49,007 nucleotides of DNA from a bacterium (GTDB taxonomy: Bacteria; Patescibacteriota; Gracilibacteria; BD1-5; UBA6164): contig JAGXIW010000007.1 in NCBI GenBank assembly GCA_024635475.1, forward strand, positions 1 to 49,007, in the 5' to 3' direction. How positions within the stretch are numbered: position 1 is the first letter of the stretch; every line of letters starts with the position of its first letter. The translations under genes were made by a program, and so were the position numbers. The notes under the pieces are model-generated. The model had not been told where the DNA came from. It was given only the letters and a program-made list of their open reading frames with translations, and made no database searches. This document shows positions 1-10,251 of the stretch, piece by piece.

Positions 1-864
1 TGAGATAATTTAGTAGTTTTTATAAGTCTTACTTGATGAGAAATCTTTCTTGATTTTGATAAAGTTACCAGTATTTTTTGATTACTTGAAATATATGATT
101 TTATAAAAATATGACTTTTAACTAATGGAACTTTAATAAAAAATAAACATTTAGATTTTCTTGAAAAATTTAAAGAAAGAATAGTTATTCAGATTAGTAT
201 TGATTGATTTCAAAAAATTCATGATGAAATTAGATGAAAAGGAACATTCAAAAAATCTATTTCAACTATAAAAAAGTTGTGATATTTATGATTTAAAGTA
301 AGAGTTCAGTCAGTTATAACTGAAAAAAACATACATGAACTTGCATGATTAATAATATTTTTTTGTGAATTGCCTATTAAATTCATATGATTAAGAAAAC
401 TTTTATGAATAGGAAGAGCTAAAGATATTATTACAAGTTGATTTGATACAGATAAGTATATTGAAGATTTTTTTTGAATTGTTGAAAAAATGCATAAATA
501 TATTACATTAAAATGAAAAATAATTTCTTTATGATGTGATGTTACAGGTATAATAAAAAAGTATAAACCTTTAGAAAAAATCACATGAACATGTTGAGTT
601 ATAACTAATAATGTAATTTGAATAGAACCAGATTGAACAATATTTTTATGTTCAAGGCTTCCTATAAAAATTTGAAATATATATCAAGATTCTTTAAATG
701 ATATAAATAGAAAATATGATGATTTAGTTTCTAAAATATTTTCTGTTTCTGATAAATGTAATAGCTGTTCTGAATTACAGAGGTGTAAATGATGAGATTT
801 ATGTGATATTTATATTGCTCATGGAAATCTAAAATGACATACTTCTTTTTTATGTAAAAATTAA
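1..864 (+). CDS. Radical SAM protein with SPASM domain (5' end missing)
   Basis: Radical SAM enzymes of this type use one [4Fe-4S] cluster to make a radical from S-adenosylmethionine, and their SPASM domain binds extra clusters; many modify ribosomal peptides. The N-terminal CX3CX2C motif lies before the window. What is visible is TGGEIFL, then TNGTLI, ISIDG and the RGKGTF region typical of the barrel. The C-terminal part has C-x13-G-x4-C, then CNSC-x5-C-x5-C and a last Cys four residues before the end, which fits a full SPASM domain with two auxiliary clusters. TGA is read as Gly many times. A second radical SAM gene follows 65 bp downstream on the same strand, so the two may be co-transcribed. 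The family is clear. The substrate is unknown. Confidence 0.85.
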
Positions 865-929
865 TTGCAGCATGATTTCTTATAAATTATTGAAAGTAAA
901 AACTAAAAAATACTATTTAAAAATAATTT

Positions 930-1904
930 ATGATATGATTAAGACTTAATACTAATAGTACATGTAATTTGGATTGTAAACATTGTTACTATAAAGCAAA
1001 AGTATGATTTGATGGGAAAACAATGGATCTAAATGATGCTAAAAAGATAATATTTGATGCTAAAAATATATATTGAAATGATCTTGCAATTATAATAATG
1101 TGATGATGAGAACCATTATTATATAAACATTTATTCGAATTATTACATTATTCAAGTATTGAATTAGGTTTAATAACATCAATTACAACCAATTTTTTAT
1201 TGGTAAATAAAACAATTTTAAAAAAATTAAAAGATTTAAATATATGAATAGCTATATCATTAGAATGAACAGAATCTTATAATGATAAAATTAGATGAAG
1301 TTGAGTTTTTAAGAAAGTTTTTAAAAATATATTGTTGGCTAAAGAAATTTGAAATAAAACTGTAATTAATTTTACACTAACTCATAATAATATATGAGAT
1401 ATTCCATTTATTATGAAAACATTTTCTGATAAAATAGATTTTATTACATTTTCTAGATATATTCCATATATAAAAAATGATTATATAAAACCTTTGTCAA
1501 AAGAAGATTATTTATTAGTAGAAAATATTTTAGAAAAATATAAATCTACTAATTTAAAATCAAGACAAGAACAATTTTTTAATAGAAAAAATTTTGAAGT
1601 AAAAACAAACTATAAATTTAATGTATTAAATCTCAAGTCTTTATATATATTACCAGATTTAAGTGTATATCCAGCTTGGAATTTAATTGATTATAAATTA
1701 TGAGATTTAAATTCAAATTCTCTTTTAGATATATTAAATAACTGAAGACTTGAAAAATTATATAATCCATCAAATTTAAACTGAGATCATTGTAATAATT
1801 GTTTATATAAATTTAATTGTGCTTGAGATAGGGGAGTTGCTTATTTTTATTCTTGAAATTTTTGGTGAGATGATATTCAATGTCCTTATTTTTGTGTTAA
1901 ATAA
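930..1904 (+). CDS. Radical SAM protein with partial SPASM-like C-terminus
   Basis: This 324-residue protein carries the radical SAM cluster motif C12-NLD-C16-KH-C19 directly after its N-terminus, and GGGEPLLY as the SAM-binding GGE motif. The C-terminal region has CNNC-x5-C followed by CPYFC, like a SPASM domain. The first SPASM cysteine pair is not seen (YPAWNL stands where C would be expected), so it probably binds fewer auxiliary clusters. The start ATG at 930 is forced by an in-frame TAA at 924. It follows another radical SAM/SPASM gene, and a Cys-bearing small peptide is encoded 1.1 kb further on. It may act with its neighbour in peptide or protein modification, but this is inference. 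Confidence 0.85.
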
Positions 1905-1955
1905 AAATATAGACTTGTTATAAATAATATCTATTTAGTGATATAAAAATAATTT

Positions 1956-2849
1956 TTATAGTAAATTTTTTATAAATTGCATAAAAAAATCATTTAAATA
2001 CATAGTTATTAAAAATCATAAGAAAATTACTAATCAAAAAGGAAATTTTTTTATCTCTTCTTTATTATCTTTTGAAATAATATTTTTATTATATCTATAA
2101 ATAAATATTATTATCTTAGTTATAATAATATATATCAAAGTTAATTTAAATATTGCAAATTTAGAACTAATTAAATCTAATATAAAATTATTGTAATAAA
2201 TCAATATTAGAAAAAATGAAATTATAAAAAGATAAAATTTATTTCATTTATATATTTTTATCTTTTTTATTAGAATAAAAATATATAAACTCAAACTAAT
2301 TTGAAAAATAATTAAATATACTAAAAATAAATATTGTTTTGGTATATTTAGAGTTATATTTTTATTTAAAGTATCTGATAATACATTTAAAGTAATAAAT
2401 GATATCAAAAAAAATGAGGAAAATAATACTATACTTTTAAGTATACGGTATTTCCTTATTTTAATAATATTACTTATATTTAATAGATTTTTATTAGTTG
2501 AAATGTGATTATAAAAAAAATCAAATATTAAATATATAAGAGTTAAAAATCAAATATTTCATAAAAAAATAAATATCTTATCATATCCCAATAGAAATCA
2601 TAATACTACTATATATTTTAAGTCTCATCATCAAACATTAATGAAATTATAAATTATAAATGCTACTATTGATCATATAACAAGATAATAGAAGTCATAT
2701 GATAAATTTACTCAGCTTATATATTTTAGATAAATTGAAATCAATAAAATTGAAATCAAAATTATATTTGGTATTTTTCTATGTCTAAAATCATAGTATA
2801 TAATATAGATATTTAAAATTAATATTATAGATAACAATAAATAGTTCAT
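1956..2849 (-). CDS. Prepilin peptidase-like (A24) membrane protein
   Basis: This 297-residue, highly hydrophobic protein has the two aspartate motifs of the type IV prepilin peptidase catalytic domain: YYDFRHRKIPN near residue 20 and GWGDLK near residue 75. A24 peptidases are aspartic proteases in the membrane that cut class III leader peptides. The N-terminal methyltransferase-associated part with its zinc cysteines is absent. About seven or eight membrane segments follow, including an extra C-terminal half beyond the A24 core. It converges on the radical SAM gene and diverges from the small peptide gene. No pilin genes are visible here. A role in processing the neighbouring peptide is possible but not shown. 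Confidence 0.7.
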
Positions 2850-2932
2850 TATTTTTAATAATTTAGTAATATGTCTATATAGTAATATTATTTATCTTTT
2901 ATTCAAAAGATTTTTTAAATTTATAAATTTTA

Positions 2933-2960
2933 TTGACAAGCATTATTATATAGTTATATT
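2933..2960 (+). promoter_or_regulatory. Sigma70-type promoter of the small peptide gene
   Basis: TTGACA at 2933-2938 is a perfect -35 box. TATATT at 2955-2960 is a good -10 box after a 16-bp spacer. It points towards the peptide gene at 3033 and would give a leader of about 65 nt. Confidence 0.6.
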
Positions 2961-2996
2961 TAATTGAATAAAATTTTTTGATGTTTTATTCAATTA
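2961..2996 (+). promoter_or_regulatory. 13-bp inverted repeat at the start of the peptide gene leader
   Basis: Arms at 2961-2973 (TAATTGAATAAAA) and 2984-2996 are perfect complements around a 10-nt loop. The repeat lies directly downstream of the -10 box, at the expected transcription start. It could be an operator or a leader hairpin. AT-rich sequence makes chance palindromes more likely. Confidence 0.45.
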
Positions 2997-3032
2997 TATT
3001 TTATAAAAATTTATTTTATTAAAAATATTTTT

Positions 3033-3287
3033 ATGTCTAGAATGCATTTATTAGTAGAAGAACAAAAACAATCAGCAAAAAAATGATCTGAAGTTAACCC
3101 AACTATAAACGCTACTGATGATGTAGAAAATAAAGTTGATGGAATTATTACTACTCCAACTTATTTTGATACAAATTCTCCTTATAATCAAACTCTTCGT
3201 TGAAGTGATAATTGTGTAACAGATTTAAACGGTACAGTATTTATGAATAATGGTATATGAGATATGATTCCTTGTACAAATTGTTAA
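3033..3287 (+). CDS. Small Cys-containing peptide, candidate radical-SAM RiPP precursor
   Basis: This is an 84-residue protein that I do not recognise. The N-terminal part (residues 1-40) is charged and leader-like, beginning MSRMHLLVEEQKQ, with no signal peptide. The second half is rich in Thr, Asn, Asp and Gly and holds all three cysteines: C61, and C81/C84 in a terminal PCTNC. It stands alone between its own promoter and a strong terminator, which suggests high expression of a short product. Two radical SAM/SPASM genes lie upstream on the same strand. Leader-plus-core architecture beside such enzymes is typical of RiPP precursors, but a direct link is inferred only. Confidence 0.6.
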
Positions 3288-3294
3288 AAATATT

Positions 3295-3341
3295 AATACA
3301 AAAAAAGAAAAAAGTTTGAAACTTTTTTCTTTTTTTGTATT
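3295..3341 (+). terminator. Strong rho-independent terminator after the small peptide gene
   Basis: Arms 3295-3317 and 3319-3341 are perfect 23-bp complements made mostly of an A-run and a matching T-run, with GTTTGAAAC at the tip. It ends the peptide transcript and separates it from dapB. Confidence 0.8.
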
Positions 3342-3375
3342 ATCTTAAATATATATGTTTTTAAAATACATTTTT

Positions 3376-4110
3376 ATGAAAATTGCAATTGTAGGATATG
3401 GTCGTATGTGAAAACTAGTTGAGGAATATAGTCTAAAAAGATGAAATAAAATAGCAATAATTATTGATCCATCAAAATGAACAACAATTCAAGATTTACT
3501 AAGTACTGATTTTGATGTAATTATAGAATTTTCTGTTCCTAAAGTAGCTATGGATAATATGAGATTTTATGCAAAAAATAATATGAAAGTAGTTATGGCT
3601 ACAACAGGATGGTATGATAAAGTTGAAGAAATAAAAACTTTATTTTCAACTTCAAGTTGAGCTATACTTTGGAGTAGTAATTTTTCACTTTGAGTACATT
3701 TATTTTGGAAAATTATAGAAAATGCTTCAAAAATAATGAATAAATTCGAAGATTATGATGTATTTTGACATGAATTTCACCACAATAAAAAGTCAGATTC
3801 TCCATCTGGTACAGCGATTACAACTGCTGAAATAATTCTAAACAATGTAGATAGAAAAAAGACACTAATTACAGAAGAATTAGCACATAGACCTATAAAA
3901 CCAGAAGAATTACATTTTTCTTCAACTAGATGATGAAGTATACCATGAACTCACAGTGTTTATTTTGATTCTTTATTTGATACAATTAAAATAGAACATA
4001 CAGCCAGAACTAGAGAATGATTTGCTTTATGATCTGTGGTTTGTGCTGAATGGTTAAAAAATAAAACAGGGTATTATGAGATAGGTGATTTTGTGAAAGA
4101 TTTAGTTTAA
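3376..4110 (+). CDS. dapB: 4-hydroxy-tetrahydrodipicolinate reductase
   Basis: DapB reduces hydroxy-tetrahydrodipicolinate with NAD(P)H in the diaminopimelate/lysine pathway. The 244-residue protein starts with the nucleotide-binding loop GYGRMGK. It has the conserved substrate-binding segment EFHHNKKSDSPSGTA near residues 135-149, where the usual ELHH is EFHH. Length fits the family, which is usually about 240-270. dapA follows 24 bp downstream, and the DUF2322-like gene and lysA come after it on the same strand. The start ATG sits behind a T-run with no Shine-Dalgarno sequence. Confidence 0.93.
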
Positions 4111-4134
4111 TTTTTACATTTTTAATAACAATTT

Positions 4135-5034
4135 ATGAACCAAAAACAATTTTCTTGATTATGGACCGCACTTGTAACTCCTTTTAAGGACTGAAATTGA
4201 ATTGATAATGAAATAGATTATGTAGCTCTAGATAGACTTTTACAAATGCAAATTGATTGAAATGTAGATTGAGTTTTACTTCTTTGAACTACTGCTGAAA
4301 ATCCTACTTTAACAAATGAAGAACAAATAGAAATAGTACAATTTGCTATAAATAAAATTGCATGAAAAACCAAAATAATAGTAAATGTATGAAATTATTC
4401 TACTAAAAAATCATTAGACAATATAAAGACTTTTGATACAATCGATTGAATTGATTGATATTTACTAGTAAATCCATATTACAATAAACCAACTCAAACT
4501 GGATTATACTTGCATTTTACTACACTTGCTGATTCAACTAAAAGACAAGTTATCCTATATAATATCAAATGAAGAACTTGTGTAAATGTAAACACTGATA
4601 CTCTTTTAAAAATAATTAAAAAATCAAAAAATATAATTTGAGTTAAAGAAGCAAGTTGAGATCTAAATCAGATGAAAGAAGTAATAGAAAAAACTCCTGA
4701 TAATTTTATAGTTTTTTCATGAGATGATAGTTTAACATATGATTTAGTAAAACTTGGTGGAGATTGAATTATATCAGTAGCTTCAAATTCTATTCCATCT
4801 GAAATGAAAGAATTTGTAGATTTATGTCTGATTGGTGATACAAAAGCAAAACAATTAAATGACAAATATAATGAGTTTTTTAATAAGATATTTATTCAAA
4901 CAAACCCACTTCCTACAAAAACTTACTTAGCAAGCAAATGAATAATCAGAGAAGAGTTTAGACTTCCAATGTGCAAAATGGACGAAAAAGAAAAAAAAGA
5001 ATTTTTGGATTTTATTAAAGAAAATAATTATTAA
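4135..5034 (+). CDS. dapA: 4-hydroxy-tetrahydrodipicolinate synthase
   Basis: DapA condenses pyruvate with aspartate semialdehyde, the first committed step of DAP/lysine synthesis. The 299-residue TIM-barrel protein has the pyruvate-binding GTTAENPTL near residues 51-59 (usually GTTGESPTL). It also has NPYYNKPTQ with the catalytic tyrosine, and the Schiff-base lysine K171 in GVKEASGD. The length is normal. It lies 24 bp after dapB, so the two probably share a transcript. Nearly all its glycines use TGA, typical of a long-resident gene in this genome. Confidence 0.93.
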
Positions 5035-5070
5035 AATAATAAACAATTTTATATCTTAATATTTTTTTAT

Positions 5071-5358
5071 ATGCAATTTAAAGAATTACTAGAAACTCTT
5101 GATCCAATTAAAAATTACTCTGTTGAAATTGTTTTAAATTCTTGAGAAATATATATTGTTGAAAATAAACCCTGAAAACAATGATCTTTAAGAATATTAC
5201 AAAATCATTTATGAGATAATATAAAATCAAAAGAAAAAATTGATTTAAAAATATTTTGTGAATACTACGATGAATGGCTAAGTAATAAATCTATTCATAC
5301 AACTATTTGGTTTCTAGATAAATACAATAGGGAATGATGAATTATAAGGAGATTTTAA
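5071..5358 (+). CDS. DUF2322-like small protein in the lysine cluster
   Basis: This 95-residue soluble protein contains ENKPGKQGSLRI near residues 31-42. From memory this resembles the conserved ENKPG-GS segment of DUF2322 proteins, whose function is not known. There are no membrane segments or catalytic motifs that I can name. It sits 36 bp after dapA and before lysA on the same strand, so it may belong to the same operon, although a palindromic repeat lies between it and lysA. The family match is moderate and would need a profile search. Confidence 0.65.
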
Positions 5359-5370
5359 ATTTTAAAAAAC

Positions 5371-5459
5371 TGTCATTCTGAATGAAATGAAGAATCCCTT
5401 AAACATTATTATATGTATAAAAAATGCTAAAGGGATCCTTCGCTACTCTCAGGATGACA
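5371..5459. repeat. Dispersed palindromic repeat, copy 1
   Basis: An imperfect inverted repeat of 89 bp starts TGTCATTCTGAATG and ends with the complement, AGGATGACA. Both arms carry the core GAAGAATCCCTT or GAAGGATCCCTTT. Related copies lie at 31668-31758 and 33706-33796. All are intergenic. It resembles REP/MITE-like elements found in many bacterial genomes. Confidence 0.8.
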
Positions 5460-5504
5460 ATAATAACTATTTTTTACTTATTTTAATATTATAACTGTTT
5501 TTTT

Positions 5505-6773
5505 ATGACCTCAAAAACTACTCCTCTTACTTTAGAAAAAGTAAAAGAAATTGCTAAAACTTACCCAACTCCTTTTGTAATTTACGATGAAAAAGCAATT
5601 GTAGAAAATATGCAAGATTTAAAAGAAGCATTTTCTTGGGTAGATTGATTTAAAAACTACTATGCAGTTAAAGCTTGTCCAAATCCAACTATTTTAAAAA
5701 TACTTAAAGAGTTATGAAGTTGAGCAGATTGTAGTTCTATGTGAGAATTAATTTTAAGCGAATTAGTATGAATTACTTGAAAAAATATTATGTTTACTTC
5801 AAATAATACAAAATATGATGAATTTATGAAAGCTCATAAAATGTGAGCAATTATCAATTTTGACGATATAACTCATATTGATTACTATAAAGAAAAAGTA
5901 TGATTTTTTCCAAGGATTTCTTGTTGTAGATACAATCCAGGACCACTTAAAAAATGAAACACAATCATATGAAAACCAGAGGAGTCAAAATACGGTATGA
6001 AGAGAGAACAATTATTTGAAGCATATAAAAAACTAAGAGATTGAGGAATAAAGCACTTTTGACTACATACAATGGTAGCTTCAAATGAACTTGATCCAGC
6101 TTACTTTATAGAAACAGCAAAAATACTTTTTGAACTAGTTGTAGAAATAGAAAAAGAATTAAATATAAGATTTGATTTTGTAAATTTGTGAGGATGAATC
6201 GGTATTCCGTACAAACCTGAACAAAAAAGAGTAGATTTAAATGTCGTTTCAAAATGAATAAAAAAAGAGTATGATAAAATAATTTGAAAAAATAGAGAAA
6301 AACCTTTAAGGATTGTTATGGAATGTGGTCGTATGATTACTTGACCTTATGCATATCTAGTAAGTGAAGTACTTCATGTAACTGATAAATATAAACAATA
6401 TGTATGAGTAGATGCTAGTATGCAATGTCTTATGAGACCTGCACTATATGGAGCATATCATCATATAACAGTACTATGAAAAGAGAATAGTAAATTAGAT
6501 ACGACTTATGATGTAACTTGATCATTATGTGAAAATAATGATAAATTTGCAATAGATAGAAAACTTCCAAAAATAGATGAATGAGATTATATAGTAATTC
6601 ACGATGCCTGAGCTCACTGAACTGCTATGTGATTTAATTACAATGCTAAACTTAGACCAGCTGAATTATTATTAAAGCCAGATTGAAAAGTAGAGCTTAT
6701 TCGTAGAGAGGAAACTTTACACGAGTTATTTGCAACTATAAATTGAATTAATGGATTTGAATATAACATATAA
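5505..6773 (+). CDS. lysA: Diaminopimelate decarboxylase-family PLP enzyme
   Basis: LysA decarboxylates meso-diaminopimelate to lysine. The 422-residue protein is of normal length. It has the PLP lysine K56 in YYAVKACPN, the glycine-rich phosphate-binding GGGIGIPY and the MECGRMITG segment. The C-terminal active-site part contains DAGAHGTAMGFNYN where the family usually has DAGAYG. The Tyr-to-His change and the ornithine/DAP decarboxylase similarity leave some doubt about the exact substrate, but dapB and dapA upstream support DAP. A strong terminator follows immediately. Confidence 0.88.
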
Positions 6774-6779
6774 ATTCAA

Positions 6780-6819
6780 AATCAAAAAAATCTCTAGAAA
6801 ATCAGAGATTTTTTTGATT
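6780..6819. terminator. Terminator after lysA
   Basis: Perfect 16-bp arms lie at 6780-6795 and 6804-6819 around an 8-nt loop, with AGAGATTTTTTT on the plus strand. The hairpin closes the dap/lys cluster before ftsK. Confidence 0.8.
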
Positions 6820-6867
6820 ATTTCAAAGATTTTAATATAATATCTTCAATTAAATAACCATATTACT

Positions 6868-9057
6868 ATGCCAAGAAAAAAACAAGTACACTTACTACCA
6901 GAATTAAACAAAATTGTCTTCTGAATAATTTTCCTAATATTATGAGTTGCAACAATTTTTGCTGATACAAGCTCAGTTTTTTGATATTATCTATCTTTGA
7001 TTTTATCAACTTTATTTTGAGTATATTTTAAAATCATAGTTTCACCATCATTTATACTTTTTTCATTTATGCTATTTAAAAATGGTATAAATTTCAATTT
7101 CAATGTTTATAGAGCTTTTGGATTTTTATTCTATTTTGTTTCTATTTGTACTATTATATGATATTTTACAGAGTATTCTGCTGTATTTAATTTATTTGCA
7201 AGCTTTAAATGATTTTTATGAGTTGAAACAACTCTATTGACCTCATTTGTGCTTTTTATAGTTTCTCTTGTAATACTTTTTAGATTTTCTCCAAAAATTA
7301 TGCTCCAAAAAGCGGTTTCTATGAGACCAGATTTATGAAAAATGAAAGATAGTTTAACTCGTGAAGCAACAAAAGATTTAAAAGAAGATTCTAGAAAAAA
7401 TAAAAAAGATTTAGAATTAGAAAAAAAGAAAAAAGATTTAGATAATGCTTTAGCTATGCTAAAAAAAGAAAAAGAAGAATTAACTAACAAACAACAAAAA
7501 ATCCCACTTGATAAAGAATTTCCTAAAAAAATAACAATTGAAAAAGTAGAAAAATTATGAGAAACTGTTGCTGAGTTCTTTTGAAAAAAGAAAGAAAAAA
7601 AAGAGGTGAAAAATAATTTTAAAGAACCTGATTTTTGAAAATGGACTTTACCTAAAATCTCTTTATTGGATGACAGAGGGAGTAATATAAAAGTAGATGA
7701 ACATGAAATAAGAAAAAAAGAAATAGAAATAGAAGAAAAACTATTACAATTCAAGATAGAGGTAGATATGGAATGATACAAAGTTGGACCAACAGTAACA
7801 CAATTTAGACTTAAACCAAAAGAATGAGTTAAATTACAAAAAATAGAAAATCTTAAAAAAGACTTAGCTCTCGCTCTACATGCAAAAAGCATAAGAATAC
7901 AAGCTCCAATTCCTGGACTAGGAGTAGTTGGTATAGAAACTCCTAATGATGAAAGAAGTACAGTATGACTTAGAGAAGTACTTGAAAATCCTTTATTTAA
8001 ATCTCCAAAATACAATATACCAATAGCTATAGGAAAAGATGTAAATGCTGATATAGTTATATGAGATCTGACAAATATGCCTCATCTACTTGTTGCAGGA
8101 CAGACAGCGAGCTGAAAATCAGTTTGAATAAATGGATTTATACTAAGTATGTTATTTAAATTTAGTCCAACTGAACTTAAGTTTATAATGATAGATCCAA
8201 AAAGAGTAGAATTATCTGTTTATAATTGAATTCCTCATCTATTAACTCCAGTAATAACAAGCTCAGAAAAAGCTGTAAATGCCTTAAAGTGGTGAGTTGC
8301 TGAAATGCTTAAAAGATATGATTTAGCAACAGCAATCAATGCAAAAAATATAAAAGAGTACAATGAAAAAGTAGATAAATCGAAAAGATTTCCATATATA
8401 GTAATTATAATTGATGAGCTTGCTGATTTAATGATGAGTGGTAATAAAAAAGAGGTAGAATGAAGTATTGCTCGTATAGCACAAATGGCTCGTGCAGTTG
8501 GTATGCATCTAATTGTAGCAACTCAAAGACCATCTGTAGATGTAATTACTTGATTAATCAAAGCAAATATTCCAAGTCGTATAGCTTTTACTGTAGCTTC
8601 TCAAATTGATTCAAGAACCGTTATTGATAAAGCATGAGCTGAAGATCTCTTGGGTAAATGAGATATGCTTTATAGTCCAACTGGGACTTTGGAAGCAGAA
8701 AGGGTACAATGAGTATTTGTAGAAACTGATGAAATAGAAGCAGTAGTAAATCAAATCAAACTTACAGTTGATCCAGATGTAGTAGAAAATATGTATGATC
8801 CAAATATAGTAAGTGGTAGATCTACAACAGAATGAAGTATAATGGAAAATTATTCTTGAAGTCAAGATGAAAATTCAGAAATAGTAGAAAAAGCAATTCA
8901 AGTAGTAAAAGATGCTAAAAAAGCTTCAACTTCACTTATTCAAAGAAAATTAGGACTTTGATATGCTCGTGCAGCAAAGATACTAGATATACTTGAAGAA
9001 CTTTGAATAGTAGGGCCAAGCAATGGTAGTAAGCCAAGGGAAGTGTATGTGGATTAG
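6868..9057 (+). CDS. ftsK: DNA translocase FtsK/SpoIIIE
   Basis: FtsK is a septal ATPase that pumps chromosome ends apart at division. The 729-residue protein starts with about four membrane segments (residues 15-150). A Lys/Glu-rich linker with coiled-coil character (about 155-260) follows, then the RecA-like motor. Walker A is GQTASGKS at 411-418, with its invariant Gly416 encoded by TGA at 8113-8115. Walker B is [11 protein letters not shown], and [12 protein letters not shown] follows. The last 60 residues form the winged-helix gamma domain ([18 protein letters not shown]). The linker is short compared with E. coli FtsK but usual for SpoIIIE types. It is a single gene after the lysA terminator. 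Confidence 0.95.
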
Positions 9058-9134
9058 GAATTTATTTTTAAAAAATCATTTTACTTTAAATATTTTAAGT
9101 ATATAATACGAGTATATTAATTATTAAATATACT

Positions 9135-9383
9135 ATGAATCAAGAAAATAGAGGTGAAATACAGATTTTTCAGTCGAATGACTGAAAAATAACTTTGGAT
9201 TTAAATATACAAAATGAAACAGTTTGGTTAACTCAAGAGCAAGTTGCCACTTTATTTTGAGTTAATAGACCAGCTATTACAAAACATATTTAAAATATAT
9301 TTAATTCATGAGAATTAAGTAAAATTTCAGTATGTTCCAAATCAGAACATACTGAAATTAATTTAAAAATTACTTTACTTTAA
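9135..9383 (+). pseudogene. Truncated RhuM-family (virulence protein) gene remnant
   Basis: The reading frame starts MNQENRGEIQIFQ and runs through NETVWLTQEQVATLF, the typical N-terminus of RhuM-family proteins, which are often linked to mobile or toxin-antitoxin loci. A TAA at 9291-9293 stands where the family has Lys in the segment ITKHIKNIF. The same frame continues with NIFNSGELSKISVCS, again family-like, then ends at 9383. Only about 80 of the more than 300 residues usual for the family remain. It is therefore a decayed gene with a nonsense mutation and a lost C-terminal part. A 15-bp inverted repeat lies inside it at 9323-9359. Confidence 0.75.
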
Positions 9384-9405
9384 CAATAAAAACAAAATAA
9401 TACTT

Positions 9406-10212
9406 ATGCAAAACCTAACTAACCTCCTATCCCAAACATTCAGATGAGTAGAATGAATCTATGATACTTTGTTTGATAATCCAAAGATTATAATTTCTCC
9501 AAATATAGTTATCTGAAAAACTACAGAGAGGCAAGATATAAAATGCTATAAATTCTGAAATTGAAATAAAAAAATACTTTATATATGATGAATCCACGGA
9601 AATGAGATTGGTACAGTTAAACTTATGAATAGATGGATTACCTATTTAAGTGACAATGGTATCAAAAGTGATAAATCTTCAGTATCTGTTATCCCATGCT
9701 TAAATATAGATGGGTACAATATAGCTCTCCAAAACAAAAACTTCTTCTCAAGATGAAAAACTTGAAAAACCAATGCTAGAAATGTAGATTTGAATAGAAA
9801 TTTTCCTACAAGTAATTGGAGTGAGAAATCAATACTTTTTGCTTGATGATGTTACAGTGATGTTTCTGGTTGAAGTTGTGCATGAAGTGAACCAGAAATT
9901 CAAATACTTCTAAACTATATTAAGTCTGAGTGAATAGACACAATCTATCTTTACCACAATTGTTGGGCAACAGTATTTTGAAAATGAAGTGAAAAAGTTA
10001 ACAAAAAAGTACAAGAGTATTCAAAACTTTCTAAATACAGAATATTTACCGATACAGAGTGGGATAATCTATCCGAAGAACAAAAAACCTGAAATTCTAT
10101 GACATGGGCAGAAGAAAATAAAATAGATACAATAGAAGTAGAACTAAAAACTAGATGGGGAAGTGAATGGAAAAGAAATAAAAAAGCTTTAATAAATAGT
10201 TTAAAACTATAA
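9406..10212 (+). CDS. M14-family zinc carboxypeptidase (MpaA-like)
   Basis: This 268-residue protein has the metallocarboxypeptidase zinc motif HGNE (H64 and E67) in GGIHGNEIG. It has the arginine segment ARNVDLNRNFP and a later His in YLYHNCW as the likely third ligand. A glutamate in EVELKTRWG could be the general base. The DLNRNFP pattern is typical of murein peptide amidase A-like members, which release DAP or other C-terminal residues from peptides. There is no signal peptide, so it probably acts in the cytoplasm, perhaps in peptide or muropeptide recycling. That substrate is inference. Confidence 0.82.
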
Positions 10213-10251
10213 TACAAAAAAGCATAAATTATATTTTAATTTGCATTTCTC

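Noticed and set aside
7131-8015. Long minus-strand open frame of 294 codons opposite ftsK
   Set aside because: It is the antisense of a well-supported ftsK gene, is rich in Ser/Phe/Leu as shadows of AT-rich genes are, and shows no family motifs.
9323-9359. 15-bp inverted repeat as a terminator
   Set aside because: It has no following T-run and lies within the decayed rhuM coding frame, so I keep it only as a note on the pseudogene.
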